This document shows, in pieces, positions 35,741 to 44,442 of a stretch of DNA of 64,000 bases (the first letter of the stretch is position 1; each line of letters starts with the position of its first letter). The translations under genes and the position numbers were made by a program. The DNA is from Pseudomonas fildesensis. Lineage in GTDB: Bacteria; Pseudomonadota; Gammaproteobacteria; Pseudomonadales; Pseudomonadaceae. The stretch is taken from the NCBI RefSeq assembly GCF_001050345.1, contig NZ_LFMW01000003.1:146752-210751 (forward strand), read 5' to 3'. The notes under the pieces are model-generated. The model saw only the letters and a program-made list of their open reading frames with translations. It was not told the DNA's origin and ran no database searches.

Positions 35741-35856
35741 TTTTCGGATTTTTTGCATACGGCTGTAACGCGGATAAGGGACCTCACTCTAGTGGTGTGT
35801 CGAGACTGAACAATCCGTTCAGACCGACTCCACTACCGATCATGAGGAATACAAGA

Positions 35857-36108
35857 ATGAACATTAAATCCGCAGCTGCCGGTGCCGCTCTCGCAATGGC
35901 CGCCGCTACGATGTTTGCCGGCGTTGCTACTCAGGTACAAGCCGCAGACGCCAACGTGCATTGCTATGGCGTCAACGCCTGCAAAGGCCAGAACGACTGC
36001 AAGACCAAAGACCACGCGTGCAAAGGTCAAGGCTCCTGCAAGGGCCAGGGCTTCCAGTCCATGAGCAAGGCAATGTGCGACGAGAAAGGCGGCAAAGTCG
36101 GCGAGTAA
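35857..36108 (+). CDS. bufA2: bufferin-type periplasmic metallophore, BufA2-like
   Basis: This 83-residue precursor has a signal peptide (residues 1-29, ending VQA-A) and a mature part with six cysteines in the spacing [26 protein letters not shown] and MC, typical of BufA2 proteins. Bufferins are periplasmic peptides in which cysteines are modified by a DUF692 enzyme to bind copper or related metals. GAGGA at 35844-35848 sits eight bases before the ATG at 35857. A TGTAACG word at 35764-35770 resembles the -35 element of ECF-dependent bufferin promoters, but I see no matching -10. The next two genes encode the maturation enzymes. Confidence 0.8.
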   Translation: MNIKSAAAGAALAMAAATMFAGVATQVQAADANVHCYGVNACKGQNDCKTKDHACKGQGSCKGQGFQSMSKAMCDEKGGKVGE

Positions 36109-36175
36109 CCGGCAACCGAGTGCTCCCGCAGCGGCTGTCCCCACCGCTGCGGACACTTTGCCCCTGGAGTGTCTT

Positions 36176-37021
36176 ATGTCCGCTTCCCTTCCAAGTCTGG
36201 GTTACGGCCTGGGTTTGCGCAGTGAGTACTACCAGCAGATCCTCGAACAATCGCCGGCCGTGGATTGGTTCGAAGTGATCTCCGAGAATTACCTCGTGCA
36301 GGGCGGTAAAGCCTTGTACTACCTGGACGCGATTGCCGAGCGTTATCCCCTGGTGATGCACGGCGTGTCCCTGTCTATCGGCGGGCCGCATGCCCTCGAT
36401 ACCGATTACCTGAAACAGATCAAGCAGCTTGCCGAGCGCATTCAGCCGGCGTGGATTTCCGATCACCTGTGCTGGAGCCGTGGCAACGCGCACCAGTTGC
36501 ATGACCTGCTGCCGCTGCCTTACACCGAAGAAAGCCTCTACCACGTGGCCGGGCGTGTTCGTCAGGTACAGGACGTGCTGCAGCGCCCGTTGGTACTGGA
36601 AAACGTCTCCAGCTATGTGCGCGCCAAGGCGGATGATTTCACCGAGTGGGAATTCCTCAATGCCCTGGCTCATCTCACGGGGTGCCAGTTGTTGCTGGAC
36701 GTCAACAACGTGTATGTCAGCTCGCGTAACCACGGGTTCGACGCCTGGACGTTTATCCGCAACCTGCCGCCCGAGAGTATCCGCCAGCTGCATCTGGCGG
36801 GGCATATGGACTACGGCGATTACGTGGTCGACACCCACGACCACCCGGTGTGCGATCCGGTATGGGCGCTCTATCAACAGACCCTGGAACACTTGGGGCC
36901 CGTCTCGACGCTGTTGGAGCGTGATGACCATTTCCCGCCGTTCGAAGAACTGCTCACCGAGTTGAGCAAGGCCCGCGAACTGGGGGCGACGGCCTTGGCC
37001 AGGAGAGCGTTATGCGCCTGA
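36176..37021 (+). CDS. bufB: DUF692 multinuclear iron enzyme, bufferin maturase
   Basis: This is a 281-residue DUF692/MNIO TIM-barrel enzyme. The family opening GLGLRSEYY, the metal-binding histidines in VMHGVSLS, ISDHLCW and HLAGHMDYG, and the acidic NNVYVSS strand are visible. MNIO enzymes use two or three iron atoms to convert cysteines of a precursor peptide to heterocycles, and the precursor here is the BufA2 peptide 67 bases upstream. The ATG at 36176 follows the operon spacing; a longer frame from 36158 adds a short unneeded leader. It overlaps the start of bufC by ten bases. Confidence 0.85.
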   Translation: MSASLPSLGYGLGLRSEYYQQILEQSPAVDWFEVISENYLVQGGKALYYLDAIAERYPLVMHGVSLSIGGPHALDTDYLKQIKQLAERIQPAWISDHLCWSRGNAHQLHDLLPLPYTEESLYHVAGRVRQVQDVLQRPLVLENVSSYVRAKADDFTEWEFLNALAHLTGCQLLLDVNNVYVSSRNHGFDAWTFIRNLPPESIRQLHLAGHMDYGDYVVDTHDHPVCDPVWALYQQTLEHLGPVSTLLERDDHFPPFEELLTELSKARELGATALARRALCA

Positions 37022-37800
37022 CCGATTGGCAGCTGGCCTTCGAGCAGCATCTGTTATCTGAAACCCAGATTGCCAACAGTGGCTTTGCCGCCACCTTGCT
37101 GGGTGGGCCGACCCTGGATGTCGAAACCGGCCTGGCGATTTACCACAACGCCTACCTGTCGCGGTTGCAGGAGGTGTTGCGGCATGACTTCGGCGCGATC
37201 TGGTATTGGCTGGGGGATGATGAATTTGCGGCGTTGACCGAGGCCTACGTGCGTCGTTATCCGTCTGCTCATTACAGTCTGCGCTGGCTGGGGGAGCGGT
37301 TTGCAGCGTTTATCCTTGAGCATCTGGTGGCCGGGCAAAGCGCGCCGCTGGCGGAACTGGCGCGCCTGGAATGGGCGTTTACCCTGGCGTTCGATGCGCC
37401 GCAGGGACAGCCGCTGACCCTGAATGACATGGCACAACTGCCGCCAGAAGCTTGGCCGGGTTTGCAGGTCACCCTGGCGCCTTCGGTGCAGCAGTTACTC
37501 TGCCGCTTCAACACGCTGGCGATCTGGCGCGCCAGCAAGGCTGAGTCGGACTTTCCTGATAGCCAGGCGTTGGCCCCGGCACATATCTGCCTGGTATGGC
37601 GACACCAGAATGTGTGCCATTACCGCAGTCTGGAACCCGCCGAAATGTGCGCCCTGGCAGGAATGGTGACCACCGGCTGGAATTTTTCAGAACTGTGCTC
37701 AGCGTTGGCAGTCACTTTTGGAGAGGGTGCACCCCTGCAAGCGGTTACGTGGCTGAAACAGTGGGTCCAGGACGGTTTGCTTCAGCGCCGAGTCCCATAG
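37012..37800 (+). CDS. bufC: DUF2063-domain partner of the bufferin maturase
   Basis: The 262-residue protein belongs to the DUF2063 group ('putative DNA-binding domain'), which partners with DUF692 enzymes in bufferin and related peptide-modification systems. The N-terminal helical domain contains ETGLAIYHNAYLSRLQEVL, typical of the family, followed by a Y-RRYPSAHYSLRWLG segment. In related pathways BufC-type proteins deliver the precursor to BufB; the DNA-binding label is a misnomer. Its start lies inside the end of bufB, so the two are coupled. It is followed by a hairpin at 37806-37824. Confidence 0.82.
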   Translation: MRLTDWQLAFEQHLLSETQIANSGFAATLLGGPTLDVETGLAIYHNAYLSRLQEVLRHDFGAIWYWLGDDEFAALTEAYVRRYPSAHYSLRWLGERFAAFILEHLVAGQSAPLAELARLEWAFTLAFDAPQGQPLTLNDMAQLPPEAWPGLQVTLAPSVQQLLCRFNTLAIWRASKAESDFPDSQALAPAHICLVWRHQNVCHYRSLEPAEMCALAGMVTTGWNFSELCSALAVTFGEGAPLQAVTWLKQWVQDGLLQRRVP

Positions 37801-37805
37801 AAGTG

Positions 37806-37824
37806 GGCTATCAAATCGATAGCC
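37806..37824. terminator. hairpin after bufC
   Basis: GGCTATC (37806-37812) and GATAGCC (37818-37824) form a perfect 7-base stem with a 5-base loop directly after the bufC stop. No good T-run follows, so termination by this hairpin alone is uncertain. Confidence 0.3.
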
Positions 37825-37885
37825 TCCTACTTTGTTACGCAGGGTCTACCCTCACTGCAGACGTCTGAAACAAGGGGGACTACTC

Positions 37886-39070
37886 ATGCTCGCGCAACTT
37901 CCACCGGCCTTACAGAATCTTCAGCTACCGCTGCGTCTGCGACTCTGGGACGGCCATGAATTCAACTTGGGCCCCGAGCCCAGTGTGACCATCGTGGTGA
38001 AGGACCCCACGGTTGTTTCCAAGCTGACCCATCCAACGCTCAACGCACTGGGCGAGGCCTTCGTCGAGGGCAAACTGGAGCTGGAAGGCTCCATCGCCGA
38101 AGTGATTCGGGTGTGTGACGAGTTGAGTCACGCCCTGATCGACGACGGCGAGGTCAATCGTCCGGTGCGCTCGATCCACGACAAGGCCACCGACGCAGCG
38201 GCAATTTCCTACCATTACGACCTGTCCAACGAGTTCTACCAGCTGTGGCTGGATCAGGACATGGCGTATTCCTGCGGTTATTTCGAAACCGGCAGCGAAT
38301 CCATCGACCAGGCCCAGCAAGATAAATTTCGCCACCTGTGCCGCAAATTGCGGCTGCAGCCTGGGGAATATTTGCTTGATGTCGGCTGCGGTTGGGGTGG
38401 GTTGGCGAGGTTTGCGGCGCGGGAATTCGGGGTCAAGGTGTTTGGCATCACCCTGAGCAAGGAGCAGTTGGCACTGGCCCGGGAACGGGTGAAAGCCGAG
38501 GGCCTGGAAGACCATGTGGACCTGCAACTGCTGGATTACCGCGACCTGCCCCAGGACGGCCGTTTCGACAAAGTGGTGAGCGTGGGCATGTTCGAACACG
38601 TCGGCCATGCCAACCTGGCGCAATATTGCAAAACCCTGTTCGGCGCGGTGCGTGAAGGCGGCCTGGTGATGAACCATGGCATTACCGCCAAGCACACCGA
38701 CGGCCGTCCCGTGGGCCGAGGCGCCGGGGAGTTTATCGAGCGTTACGTGTTTCCCAACGGCGAACTGCCGCACCTGGCGATGATGACTGCCGAGATCAGT
38801 GAGGTCGGGCTGGAAGTGGTCGACGTCGAAAGCCTGCGCCTGCACTACGCGCGCACCCTGGATCATTGGAGCGAGCGCCTGGAAGACAACCTGGAAGCGG
38901 CGGCGAAGATGGTGCCGGAGCAAGCGTTGCGTATCTGGCGGCTGTACCTGGCCGGTTGCGCCTATGCGTTTGCGCGAGGCTGGATCAACCTGCACCAGAT
39001 TCTGGCGGTGAAACCTCACGCCGATGGCAGCCATGAACTGCCGTGGACGCGCGAAGATATCTACCGCTGA
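37886..39070 (+). CDS. cyclopropane-fatty-acyl-phospholipid synthase family protein
   Basis: This 394-residue SAM-dependent enzyme is of the CFA synthase family, which adds a methylene bridge to unsaturated acyl chains of membrane phospholipids. Motif I LLDVGCGWGG (near 168), the YDLSNEFYQLWLD substrate-side motif and a SVGMFEHVG segment are all in place. The N-terminal 100 residues form the lipid-binding domain. The start at 37886 (MLAQLPPAL) is preferred over an upstream in-frame ATG at 37832 that falls in the intergenic region. It is convergent with the cardiolipin synthase gene across a palindromic repeat. Confidence 0.85.
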   Translation: MLAQLPPALQNLQLPLRLRLWDGHEFNLGPEPSVTIVVKDPTVVSKLTHPTLNALGEAFVEGKLELEGSIAEVIRVCDELSHALIDDGEVNRPVRSIHDKATDAAAISYHYDLSNEFYQLWLDQDMAYSCGYFETGSESIDQAQQDKFRHLCRKLRLQPGEYLLDVGCGWGGLARFAAREFGVKVFGITLSKEQLALARERVKAEGLEDHVDLQLLDYRDLPQDGRFDKVVSVGMFEHVGHANLAQYCKTLFGAVREGGLVMNHGITAKHTDGRPVGRGAGEFIERYVFPNGELPHLAMMTAEISEVGLEVVDVESLRLHYARTLDHWSERLEDNLEAAAKMVPEQALRIWRLYLAGCAYAFARGWINLHQILAVKPHADGSHELPWTREDIYR

Positions 39071-39095
39071 ATCTCTGGATCGGGCTTTTTGTGCC

Positions 39096-39123
39096 GAGCG
39101 GGCTTGTTGTGGCAAGCCCGCTC
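39096..39123. repeat. REP-like palindrome between convergent genes
   Basis: GAGCGGGCTTG (39096-39106) and CAAGCCCGCTC (39113-39123) form a perfect 11-base stem with a 6-base loop. The sequence matches the small palindromic repeats common in P. fluorescens-group genomes. It may also terminate both neighbours. Confidence 0.65.
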
Positions 39124-39147
39124 CCCACAGGGGTTTACCGTCGCTTC

Positions 39148-40587
39148 TTAGAGGATCGGTGAAATAAGCCGCGCAACCCGCATGCCCAGCTGTTGAAGCC
39201 GGCGGGTTTCGCGGCTTTCTGCCTGGCTGACTTCATGCGCCAGGGCGAAGTCAGCCAGCAACATCTGCTCCACTTCCTTGGCGAAGGCTTCGTCGACGGT
39301 CAGCAGCATCACTTCGAAGTTCAGCCGGAACGAGCGGTTGTCCATATTCGCACTGCCGATGGCGCTGATTTCGCTGTCCACCAGCACCACTTTCTGATGC
39401 AGGAAACCGGGCTTGTAGCGGAACACACGCACCCCGGCGCGTACCGCTTCGATTGCATAAAGGCTGGAGGCGGCGTAGACGATGCGGTGGTCTGGGCGCG
39501 ACGGCAGCAGCAGGCGCACGTCTACCCCACGCAGGACCGCCAGGCGCAGGGCGGCAAACACGGCTTCGTCGGGGACGAAATATGGGCTGGTGATCCACAC
39601 GCGCTCGGTCGCCGCGTGGATGGCCTCGACGAAAAACAATGAGCAGGTTTCATACGGATCGGCCGGGCCGCTGGCGAGCAATTGGCAGAGCACACCGTCT
39701 TCGGGGTAAGTGTCAGGCAGGATCAGCGGCGGCAACTCCCGCGCGGCCCAGAACCAGTCCTCGGCAAACGATTCCTGCAGGCACGCCACCACCGGGCCGG
39801 TGACTTGCACATGGGTATCACGCCACGGCGCCAGCGGTGGTTTTTTGCCCAGGTATTCATCACCGACGTTATGCCCGCCGACGAACCCGGTGATGCCATC
39901 CACCACCACGATCTTGCGGTGGTTGCGGAAGTTGACCTGGAACCGGTTGAGCCAGCCGCTGCGGGTGGCGAACGCCTTGACCTTTACCCCGGCGTCGCGC
40001 AGCGATTGCGCATAACGGTAGGGCAGGGCGTGGCTGCCGATGCGGTCGTAGAGCACATGAATGTCTACGCCTTCGGCGGCCTTTTCCTTGAGCAAGGCAT
40101 GCAGTTCGCGGCCCAGTTCGTCGTCATGAATGATGAAGAACTGGAACAGCACGGCGGTTTTCGCACCGCGAATGGCCTCGAAGATAGCGCTGAACGTGGC
40201 ATCGCCATTGATCAGCAGGCGCACCTCATTGTTCGCCAGGCACGGCATGCGGCCGAGTTTGGGCATGGCGCGCAGGGAGGCGTAGGCGCTGGAGTTTCGC
40301 GCGGCGAGGGCTTCCTCGACCCAAGGGCGCCAGTTCAGCGCGGTGATGGCGGTGTGCATTTCCTGGTTGGCCTGGCGGCGCGCCTGGATGTACGCGTCGA
40401 AGGTACTGCGGCCGAAAACCAGGTAGGGAATCAACGTCAGGTAGGGCATGAACATCAGCGATAAGGCCCAGGCAATCGAGCCTTGGGCGGTCCTGACGGT
40501 CAGCACCGCGTGGATCGCGGCGAGGCTCCCGAGAAAGTGCAGCGAGGCGATGAAGTAGGCGAGCAGGTGCGGGCCAAAAAAATCCAT
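39148..40587 (-). CDS. clsA: cardiolipin synthase A
   Basis: This is a 479-residue member of the phospholipase-D superfamily with two HKD motifs, HRKIVVVD (near 223-230) and HQKVVLVD (near 397-404), and two N-terminal hydrophobic helices. It joins two phosphatidylglycerol molecules into cardiolipin at the inner membrane. The start at 40587 (MDFFGPH) gives the normal length of about 479; a longer frame begins at a TTG. GGAG at 40599-40602 lies 11 bases upstream of the chosen start, rather far. It is divergent from the DUF3617 gene and convergent with the CFA-type gene. Confidence 0.88.
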   Translation of the reverse strand: MDFFGPHLLAYFIASLHFLGSLAAIHAVLTVRTAQGSIAWALSLMFMPYLTLIPYLVFGRSTFDAYIQARRQANQEMHTAITALNWRPWVEEALAARNSSAYASLRAMPKLGRMPCLANNEVRLLINGDATFSAIFEAIRGAKTAVLFQFFIIHDDELGRELHALLKEKAAEGVDIHVLYDRIGSHALPYRYAQSLRDAGVKVKAFATRSGWLNRFQVNFRNHRKIVVVDGITGFVGGHNVGDEYLGKKPPLAPWRDTHVQVTGPVVACLQESFAEDWFWAARELPPLILPDTYPEDGVLCQLLASGPADPYETCSLFFVEAIHAATERVWITSPYFVPDEAVFAALRLAVLRGVDVRLLLPSRPDHRIVYAASSLYAIEAVRAGVRVFRYKPGFLHQKVVLVDSEISAIGSANMDNRSFRLNFEVMLLTVDEAFAKEVEQMLLADFALAHEVSQAESRETRRLQQLGMRVARLISPIL

Positions 40588-40717
40588 GGACGACATAACT
40601 CCAGACAATCCTGTGCGTAACAGACCATGTTCGACGGTGAATGTCGCTATTTTATTTGCCGTGCAACACTGGCGCTTTTACGGCGTCTAACGCCCACAAT
40701 TGCTCAGGAGTTACTCG

Positions 40718-41236
40718 ATGAATGCTCGTCTGCTAGGTTTGGCCATGGTTGTTGGTTTGTCGCTGCCCATGGCGGCACAGGCGCAGATGCTGGCGCCGGG
40801 GTTGTGGGAGTTGACCAGCAGTAAAATGAAAGTCGATGGACAGGACTTTGACCCGTCGTTGATTCTCGGCCAATTCAAGCAACTGATGACCCCTGAACAG
40901 AAAGCCATGCTTGAAAAGCAGGGCGTCACCATGGGCGGCAAAGGCGTTCAGGTGTGCCTGACGCCGGAGCAGGTAGCCTCTGACTCAATCCCCCTGACCG
41001 ACCCACGCTCTGGCTGCAAACAGGAAGTGACGGACAAGACCGGTAACCAGTGGAAATTCCGTTTCAGCTGCCCGAAAGCCCAGGGCACGGGTGTCGCGAC
41101 CTTCCAGAGCCAGAAGGAATTCACCACCACGGTAACCGGCACCTTCAACGCCACCGGCATCCAGCAGAACGGCAGCCTCGATACCCATGCCCAGTGGCTG
41201 GGCAACAATTGCGGTACGGTCAAACCCCGCGCTTAA
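40718..41236 (+). CDS. DUF3617 periplasmic protein
   Basis: The 172-residue protein has a signal peptide (MNARLLGLAMVVGLSL... cut after AQA near residue 22) and a DUF3617 domain starting at APGLWELTSSKM. Four cysteines are present in pairs typical of the family. Function is not known; members are exported and may bind hydrophobic ligands. The start at 40718 is preferred to the upstream in-frame ATG at 40700, which lacks the signal peptide. It overlaps the end of the convergent dihydroorotase gene by four bases. Confidence 0.78.
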   Translation: MNARLLGLAMVVGLSLPMAAQAQMLAPGLWELTSSKMKVDGQDFDPSLILGQFKQLMTPEQKAMLEKQGVTMGGKGVQVCLTPEQVASDSIPLTDPRSGCKQEVTDKTGNQWKFRFSCPKAQGTGVATFQSQKEFTTTVTGTFNATGIQQNGSLDTHAQWLGNNCGTVKPRA

Positions 41237-42570
41237 CGCAGAAAATGCAGCGGCAAACCCTGACAACTGTCGACCACCTGGCCGTTGTGCCACGCCAGGT
41301 GGCCGGAGACCAGTGTGGTGCTGATGCTGTGGCGGAAACTGCGTTCGGCAAACGGGGTCCAGCCGCAGCGGGCCAGGATCGGCTGGCTGCTGACCGGCTT
41401 GCCCGCAGGCGCAGGCTTGATTAGCACCAGGTCGGCCCAATAGCCTTCGCGCAGGTAACCCCGGTCCGGGATGGCGAACAGGTCCGCCACACGGTGACTG
41501 GTTTTCGCCACCAGGGTGGTCAGGGGCAACAGCCCATCCGCCACCAGCTCCAGCAACGCCGGCAGTGCGTGTTGCACCAGGGGCAATCCCGACGGTGCTT
41601 CGCGATACCCCAGCTGCTTTTGCGCCCAGGTATGCGGCGCATGGTCCGTGCCAATCACATCCAGACGATCACTCAGCAAGGCCTGGCGCAGGGCGTCGCG
41701 GTCGGCGCGCGTCTTGATTGCCGGGTTGCATTTGATCTGGTGGCCGAGGCGGTGATAGTCGCGGTCATCAAACAGCAAGTGGTGCACACAGACTTCTGCC
41801 GTGATGCGCTTTTGCGCCAGGGGCTTGTCCTCGAACAACACCAATTCGCGGGCGCTGGTCAGGTGCAGCACGTGCAGGCGCGTGCCGTGGCGCTTGGCCA
41901 ATTCCACGGCTAATGACGAGGAGCGATAACACGCCTCGGCGTCCCGGATCAGTGGGTGGGCGACGGCGGGGATGTTGTCGCCGAAACGCTCGCGCAGACG
42001 CTGTTCGTTGGCCAGGATGCTGGGCGTGTGTTCGCAGTGTGCCAGCAGGATGGTCGGCACTTCGGCGAACAGGCGCTCCAGGATGCGCGGGTCGTCCACC
42101 AGCATGTTGCCGGTGGAGGCGCCCATGAACACTTTGACCCCAGCCACTTCGCGCGGGTCGAGGGCGGCGACGGTATCCAGGTTGTCGTTGCTGACGCCGA
42201 AGTGAAAACCGTAGTTTGCGACCGAGTGCAGGGCGGCACGGCGTTTTTTGTCGGCCAGCGCATCCAGGTTCAGGGTTGCCGGTTGGGTGTTGGGCATGTC
42301 CATGAAGCTGGTGATGCCGCCGGCCACCGCCGCGCGGGACTCGCTGTAGAAGCTGCCTTTGTCCGGTGCGCCGGGTTCGCGAAAGTGCACCTGGTCGTCG
42401 ATCATTCCGGGCAGTAACCACTGGCCCCGGGCGTCGATTTCCACGGGCGCGTTGTGCCCTTCAATGCTGCTGGCGATCTTCTCGATACGGCCATTGGCAA
42501 CCAGCACATCGGCGTCGAATACCTGGCCTTCGTTGACCAGGCGAGCGTTGCGAATCAGCAGGCGGCTCAT
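41233..42570 (-). CDS. pyrQ: dihydroorotase-family amidohydrolase of the Zur block
   Basis: This is a 445-residue amidohydrolase of the dihydroorotase family, which closes carbamoyl-aspartate to dihydroorotate in pyrimidine synthesis. The opening metal motif reads DDQVHFREPG, with Q where many relatives have the first histidine of HxH; this QxH form is known in some dihydroorotases. The carboxylated lysine lies in GVKVFMGAST, and TDHAPH (the metal aspartate) is near residue 310. In P. aeruginosa the gene at this place in the zinc-starvation cluster is PA5541/pyrQ. It is the last gene of the leftward folE2-znu operon, so it is presumably a backup under low zinc. Confidence 0.84.
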   Translation of the reverse strand: MSRLLIRNARLVNEGQVFDADVLVANGRIEKIASSIEGHNAPVEIDARGQWLLPGMIDDQVHFREPGAPDKGSFYSESRAAVAGGITSFMDMPNTQPATLNLDALADKKRRAALHSVANYGFHFGVSNDNLDTVAALDPREVAGVKVFMGASTGNMLVDDPRILERLFAEVPTILLAHCEHTPSILANEQRLRERFGDNIPAVAHPLIRDAEACYRSSSLAVELAKRHGTRLHVLHLTSARELVLFEDKPLAQKRITAEVCVHHLLFDDRDYHRLGHQIKCNPAIKTRADRDALRQALLSDRLDVIGTDHAPHTWAQKQLGYREAPSGLPLVQHALPALLELVADGLLPLTTLVAKTSHRVADLFAIPDRGYLREGYWADLVLIKPAPAGKPVSSQPILARCGWTPFAERSFRHSISTTLVSGHLAWHNGQVVDSCQGLPLHFLR

Positions 42571-42573
42571 GGT

Positions 42574-43134
42574 TCAGAACTCGTTCTGCAGGGCTTTGTA
42601 GCCGCGGACCAGGTCGACATTGGTGCGCGCCACGTCTTCGGAAAACTCCGAGGCGCTGACGCTCACCGGCGGGAATTGCGACAGGTCGGTATTGGGCCCG
42701 ATGCGGGTGGTGGAGGGCACGTAGAACGCGGCGGGCAAATCGCGGCCGTCGACCACCGAGTTGTGGCGCACCACGCAGCCATCGCCCACCGCGCAGTTGA
42801 ACAGCACGCTGTTGAAGCCGATGAAGACGCGGTCGCCGACAGAGCAGGGGCCGTGGACGATGGAGCGGTGGGCGATGGAGGTGAACTCGCCGATGGTCAC
42901 GGCGGCACCGGACTTGGAGTGGATGACCACGCCGTCCTGGATATTCGAATTGGCGCCGATGGTGATCGGATCCATGGCGCCGCTGGCGTCCACCTCGTCG
43001 GCGCGGATCACGGCGTAGGGGCCGACGAAAACGTTCTCGCCGATGATGACTTTGCCGCAGATGATGGCGGTCTTGTCGACGTAGGCCGATTCGGCGATTA
43101 CCGGCAGATCGCCGGAAGGGTTCTTGCGGATCAT
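42574..43134 (-). CDS. gamma-class carbonic anhydrase-like protein
   Basis: The 186-residue product is a left-handed beta-helix of hexapeptide repeats. It carries the three-histidine metal site of gamma carbonic anhydrases: VVIHSKS and a SIAHRSIVHGP segment. It would hydrate CO2 with a metal other than strictly zinc (iron or cobalt forms exist), which fits a zinc-starvation operon where it could stand in for zinc-bound carbonic anhydrases. Start ATGA overlaps the hisI stop and the dihydroorotase start is 3 bases downstream. In P. aeruginosa the equivalent gene is PA5540. Confidence 0.82.
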   Translation of the reverse strand: MIRKNPSGDLPVIAESAYVDKTAIICGKVIIGENVFVGPYAVIRADEVDASGAMDPITIGANSNIQDGVVIHSKSGAAVTIGEFTSIAHRSIVHGPCSVGDRVFIGFNSVLFNCAVGDGCVVRHNSVVDGRDLPAAFYVPSTTRIGPNTDLSQFPPVSVSASEFSEDVARTNVDLVRGYKALQNEF

Positions 43135-43544
43135 TCAGTGGGCTCCTTGAGAGGCGCGGTAATGATGTGGACCTGGTCGCCATCGATGGCGTTGTAGAAG
43201 CAGGTGGGCCGGCCGGTGTGGCAGGCTGGTCCTTGCTGGTCGACGATCAGCAGCACCGCATCGCCGTCGCAATCCAGGCGCGCTTCGACCAGCTGTTGCC
43301 AGTGGCCGGAGCTTTCGCCTTTGCGCCACAGCCGCTGGCGCGAGCGCGACCAGTAGCAGGCCTGTCCTGTGGCCAGGGTCTCGTTAAGGGCCTGGCGGTT
43401 CATCCAGGCCAGCATCAGTACTTCACCGCTGCCGTGTTGTTGGGCGATGGCGGCGATCAGGCCATCGCTGTTCCACGGCAGCGCGTTGAGTACCGGTTCC
43501 AGGGGAAAGCGGCTGCCGACGGCAGCCTCTTCCAGGTCCAGCAT
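43131..43544 (-). CDS. hisI: phosphoribosyl-AMP cyclohydrolase paralogue
   Basis: This 137-residue protein is HisI, which opens the ring of phosphoribosyl-AMP in histidine synthesis. The metal cysteines are in ARLDCDGDAVLL and ACHTGRPTCFYN. The ATG at 43544 is chosen because GAGG lies six bases upstream; an ATG at 43556 that overlaps the znuA stop is an alternative and would add four residues. Since a standard hisI is expected elsewhere in a Pseudomonas genome, this copy within the Zur block is probably a zinc-starvation spare; the metal site is, however, still intact. Confidence 0.85.
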   Translation of the reverse strand: MLDLEEAAVGSRFPLEPVLNALPWNSDGLIAAIAQQHGSGEVLMLAWMNRQALNETLATGQACYWSRSRQRLWRKGESSGHWQQLVEARLDCDGDAVLLIVDQQGPACHTGRPTCFYNAIDGDQVHIITAPLKEPTE

Positions 43545-43552
43545 GCTCAACC

Positions 43553-44431
43553 TCATGGCTTGCTCAGGGCCGCGCACAAGGTGTTGAGGTTGTATTCGAA
43601 CAACCCGGTAAAGGTGCTGGCCGGGCCTTCTGCGGCGAGGGCGTCGGAGTACAGCGTGCCGCCGATCTGCGCGCCGCTTTCGTCAGCGATCTGCTTGAGC
43701 AGGCGTGAGTCTTTGATGTTTTCCATGAACACGGCTTTGACCTTGTCCTTGCGGATCTGGGTGATCAGCGCGGCGACTTCGGCGGCGGACGGTTCGCGTT
43801 CGGTGGACAAACCTTGTGGCGCGAGGAACTGGATGCCATAGGCCTGGCCCAGGTAGCCGAAGGCGTCGTGGGAGGTGACGATGCGGCGGTTGCCCGGTGG
43901 CAGCGCGCCAAACTTGGCCTTGGCTTCGGCCAGCAAGCGGTAGATGTCTTTCAGGTAGGCCTGGCTGTTGCGCAGGTAGTCAGCCTTGTTGGCCGGGTCG
44001 GCCGCCACCAGTGCCTTGGTGATGTTGTTCACATAGATTTCGGCGTTGGCCAGGTTGTGCCAGGCGTGCGGGTCGGGGATGGTTTCACCGTCTTCGTCCA
44101 TGGTGTGGGAGATCACGCCTTTGCTGGCGGTGACCACGGTGGCCTTGGTTTCGGTGCTGGTCACCAGGCGGTCCAGCCAGGGCTCGAAACCGAGGCCATT
44201 CTTGATGATCACCTTGGCCTTGAGCAGCGCCTTGGCGTCGTCCGGTGTGGGCTCGTAGGTATGGGCATCGGCGTCCGGGCCGACCATGTTGCTGATCTGG
44301 ATGTGATCGCCACCGATCTGGTGGGTGATGTCATCGAGAATGCTGAAACTGGTGACTACCTGGAGTTTGTCTGCGGCCTGGGCCGTCGATAACGACAGCA
44401 CGAGACTGAACAGCACGAATAGAGCGCGCAT
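43553..44431 (-). CDS. znuA: zinc/metal ABC transporter, periplasmic binding protein
   Basis: This 292-residue ZnuA-type substrate-binding protein has a signal peptide (residues 1-19, ending AQA) and a cluster A-1 fold with metal-ligand histidines in ADAHTYEPT, PDPHAWHN and TSHDAFGYL. There is no long histidine-rich loop. It would deliver zinc (or Mn/Fe) to ZnuB. The start at 44431 has a GAGGTG site nine bases upstream; a start at 44446 overlapping the permease stop is also possible. A long frame reaching upstream to 45046 is antisense to the permease and not used. Confidence 0.85.
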   Translation of the reverse strand: MRALFVLFSLVLSLSTAQAADKLQVVTSFSILDDITHQIGGDHIQISNMVGPDADAHTYEPTPDDAKALLKAKVIIKNGLGFEPWLDRLVTSTETKATVVTASKGVISHTMDEDGETIPDPHAWHNLANAEIYVNNITKALVAADPANKADYLRNSQAYLKDIYRLLAEAKAKFGALPPGNRRIVTSHDAFGYLGQAYGIQFLAPQGLSTEREPSAAEVAALITQIRKDKVKAVFMENIKDSRLLKQIADESGAQIGGTLYSDALAAEGPASTFTGLFEYNLNTLCAALSKP

Positions 44432-44442
44432 CGGGAAACACC

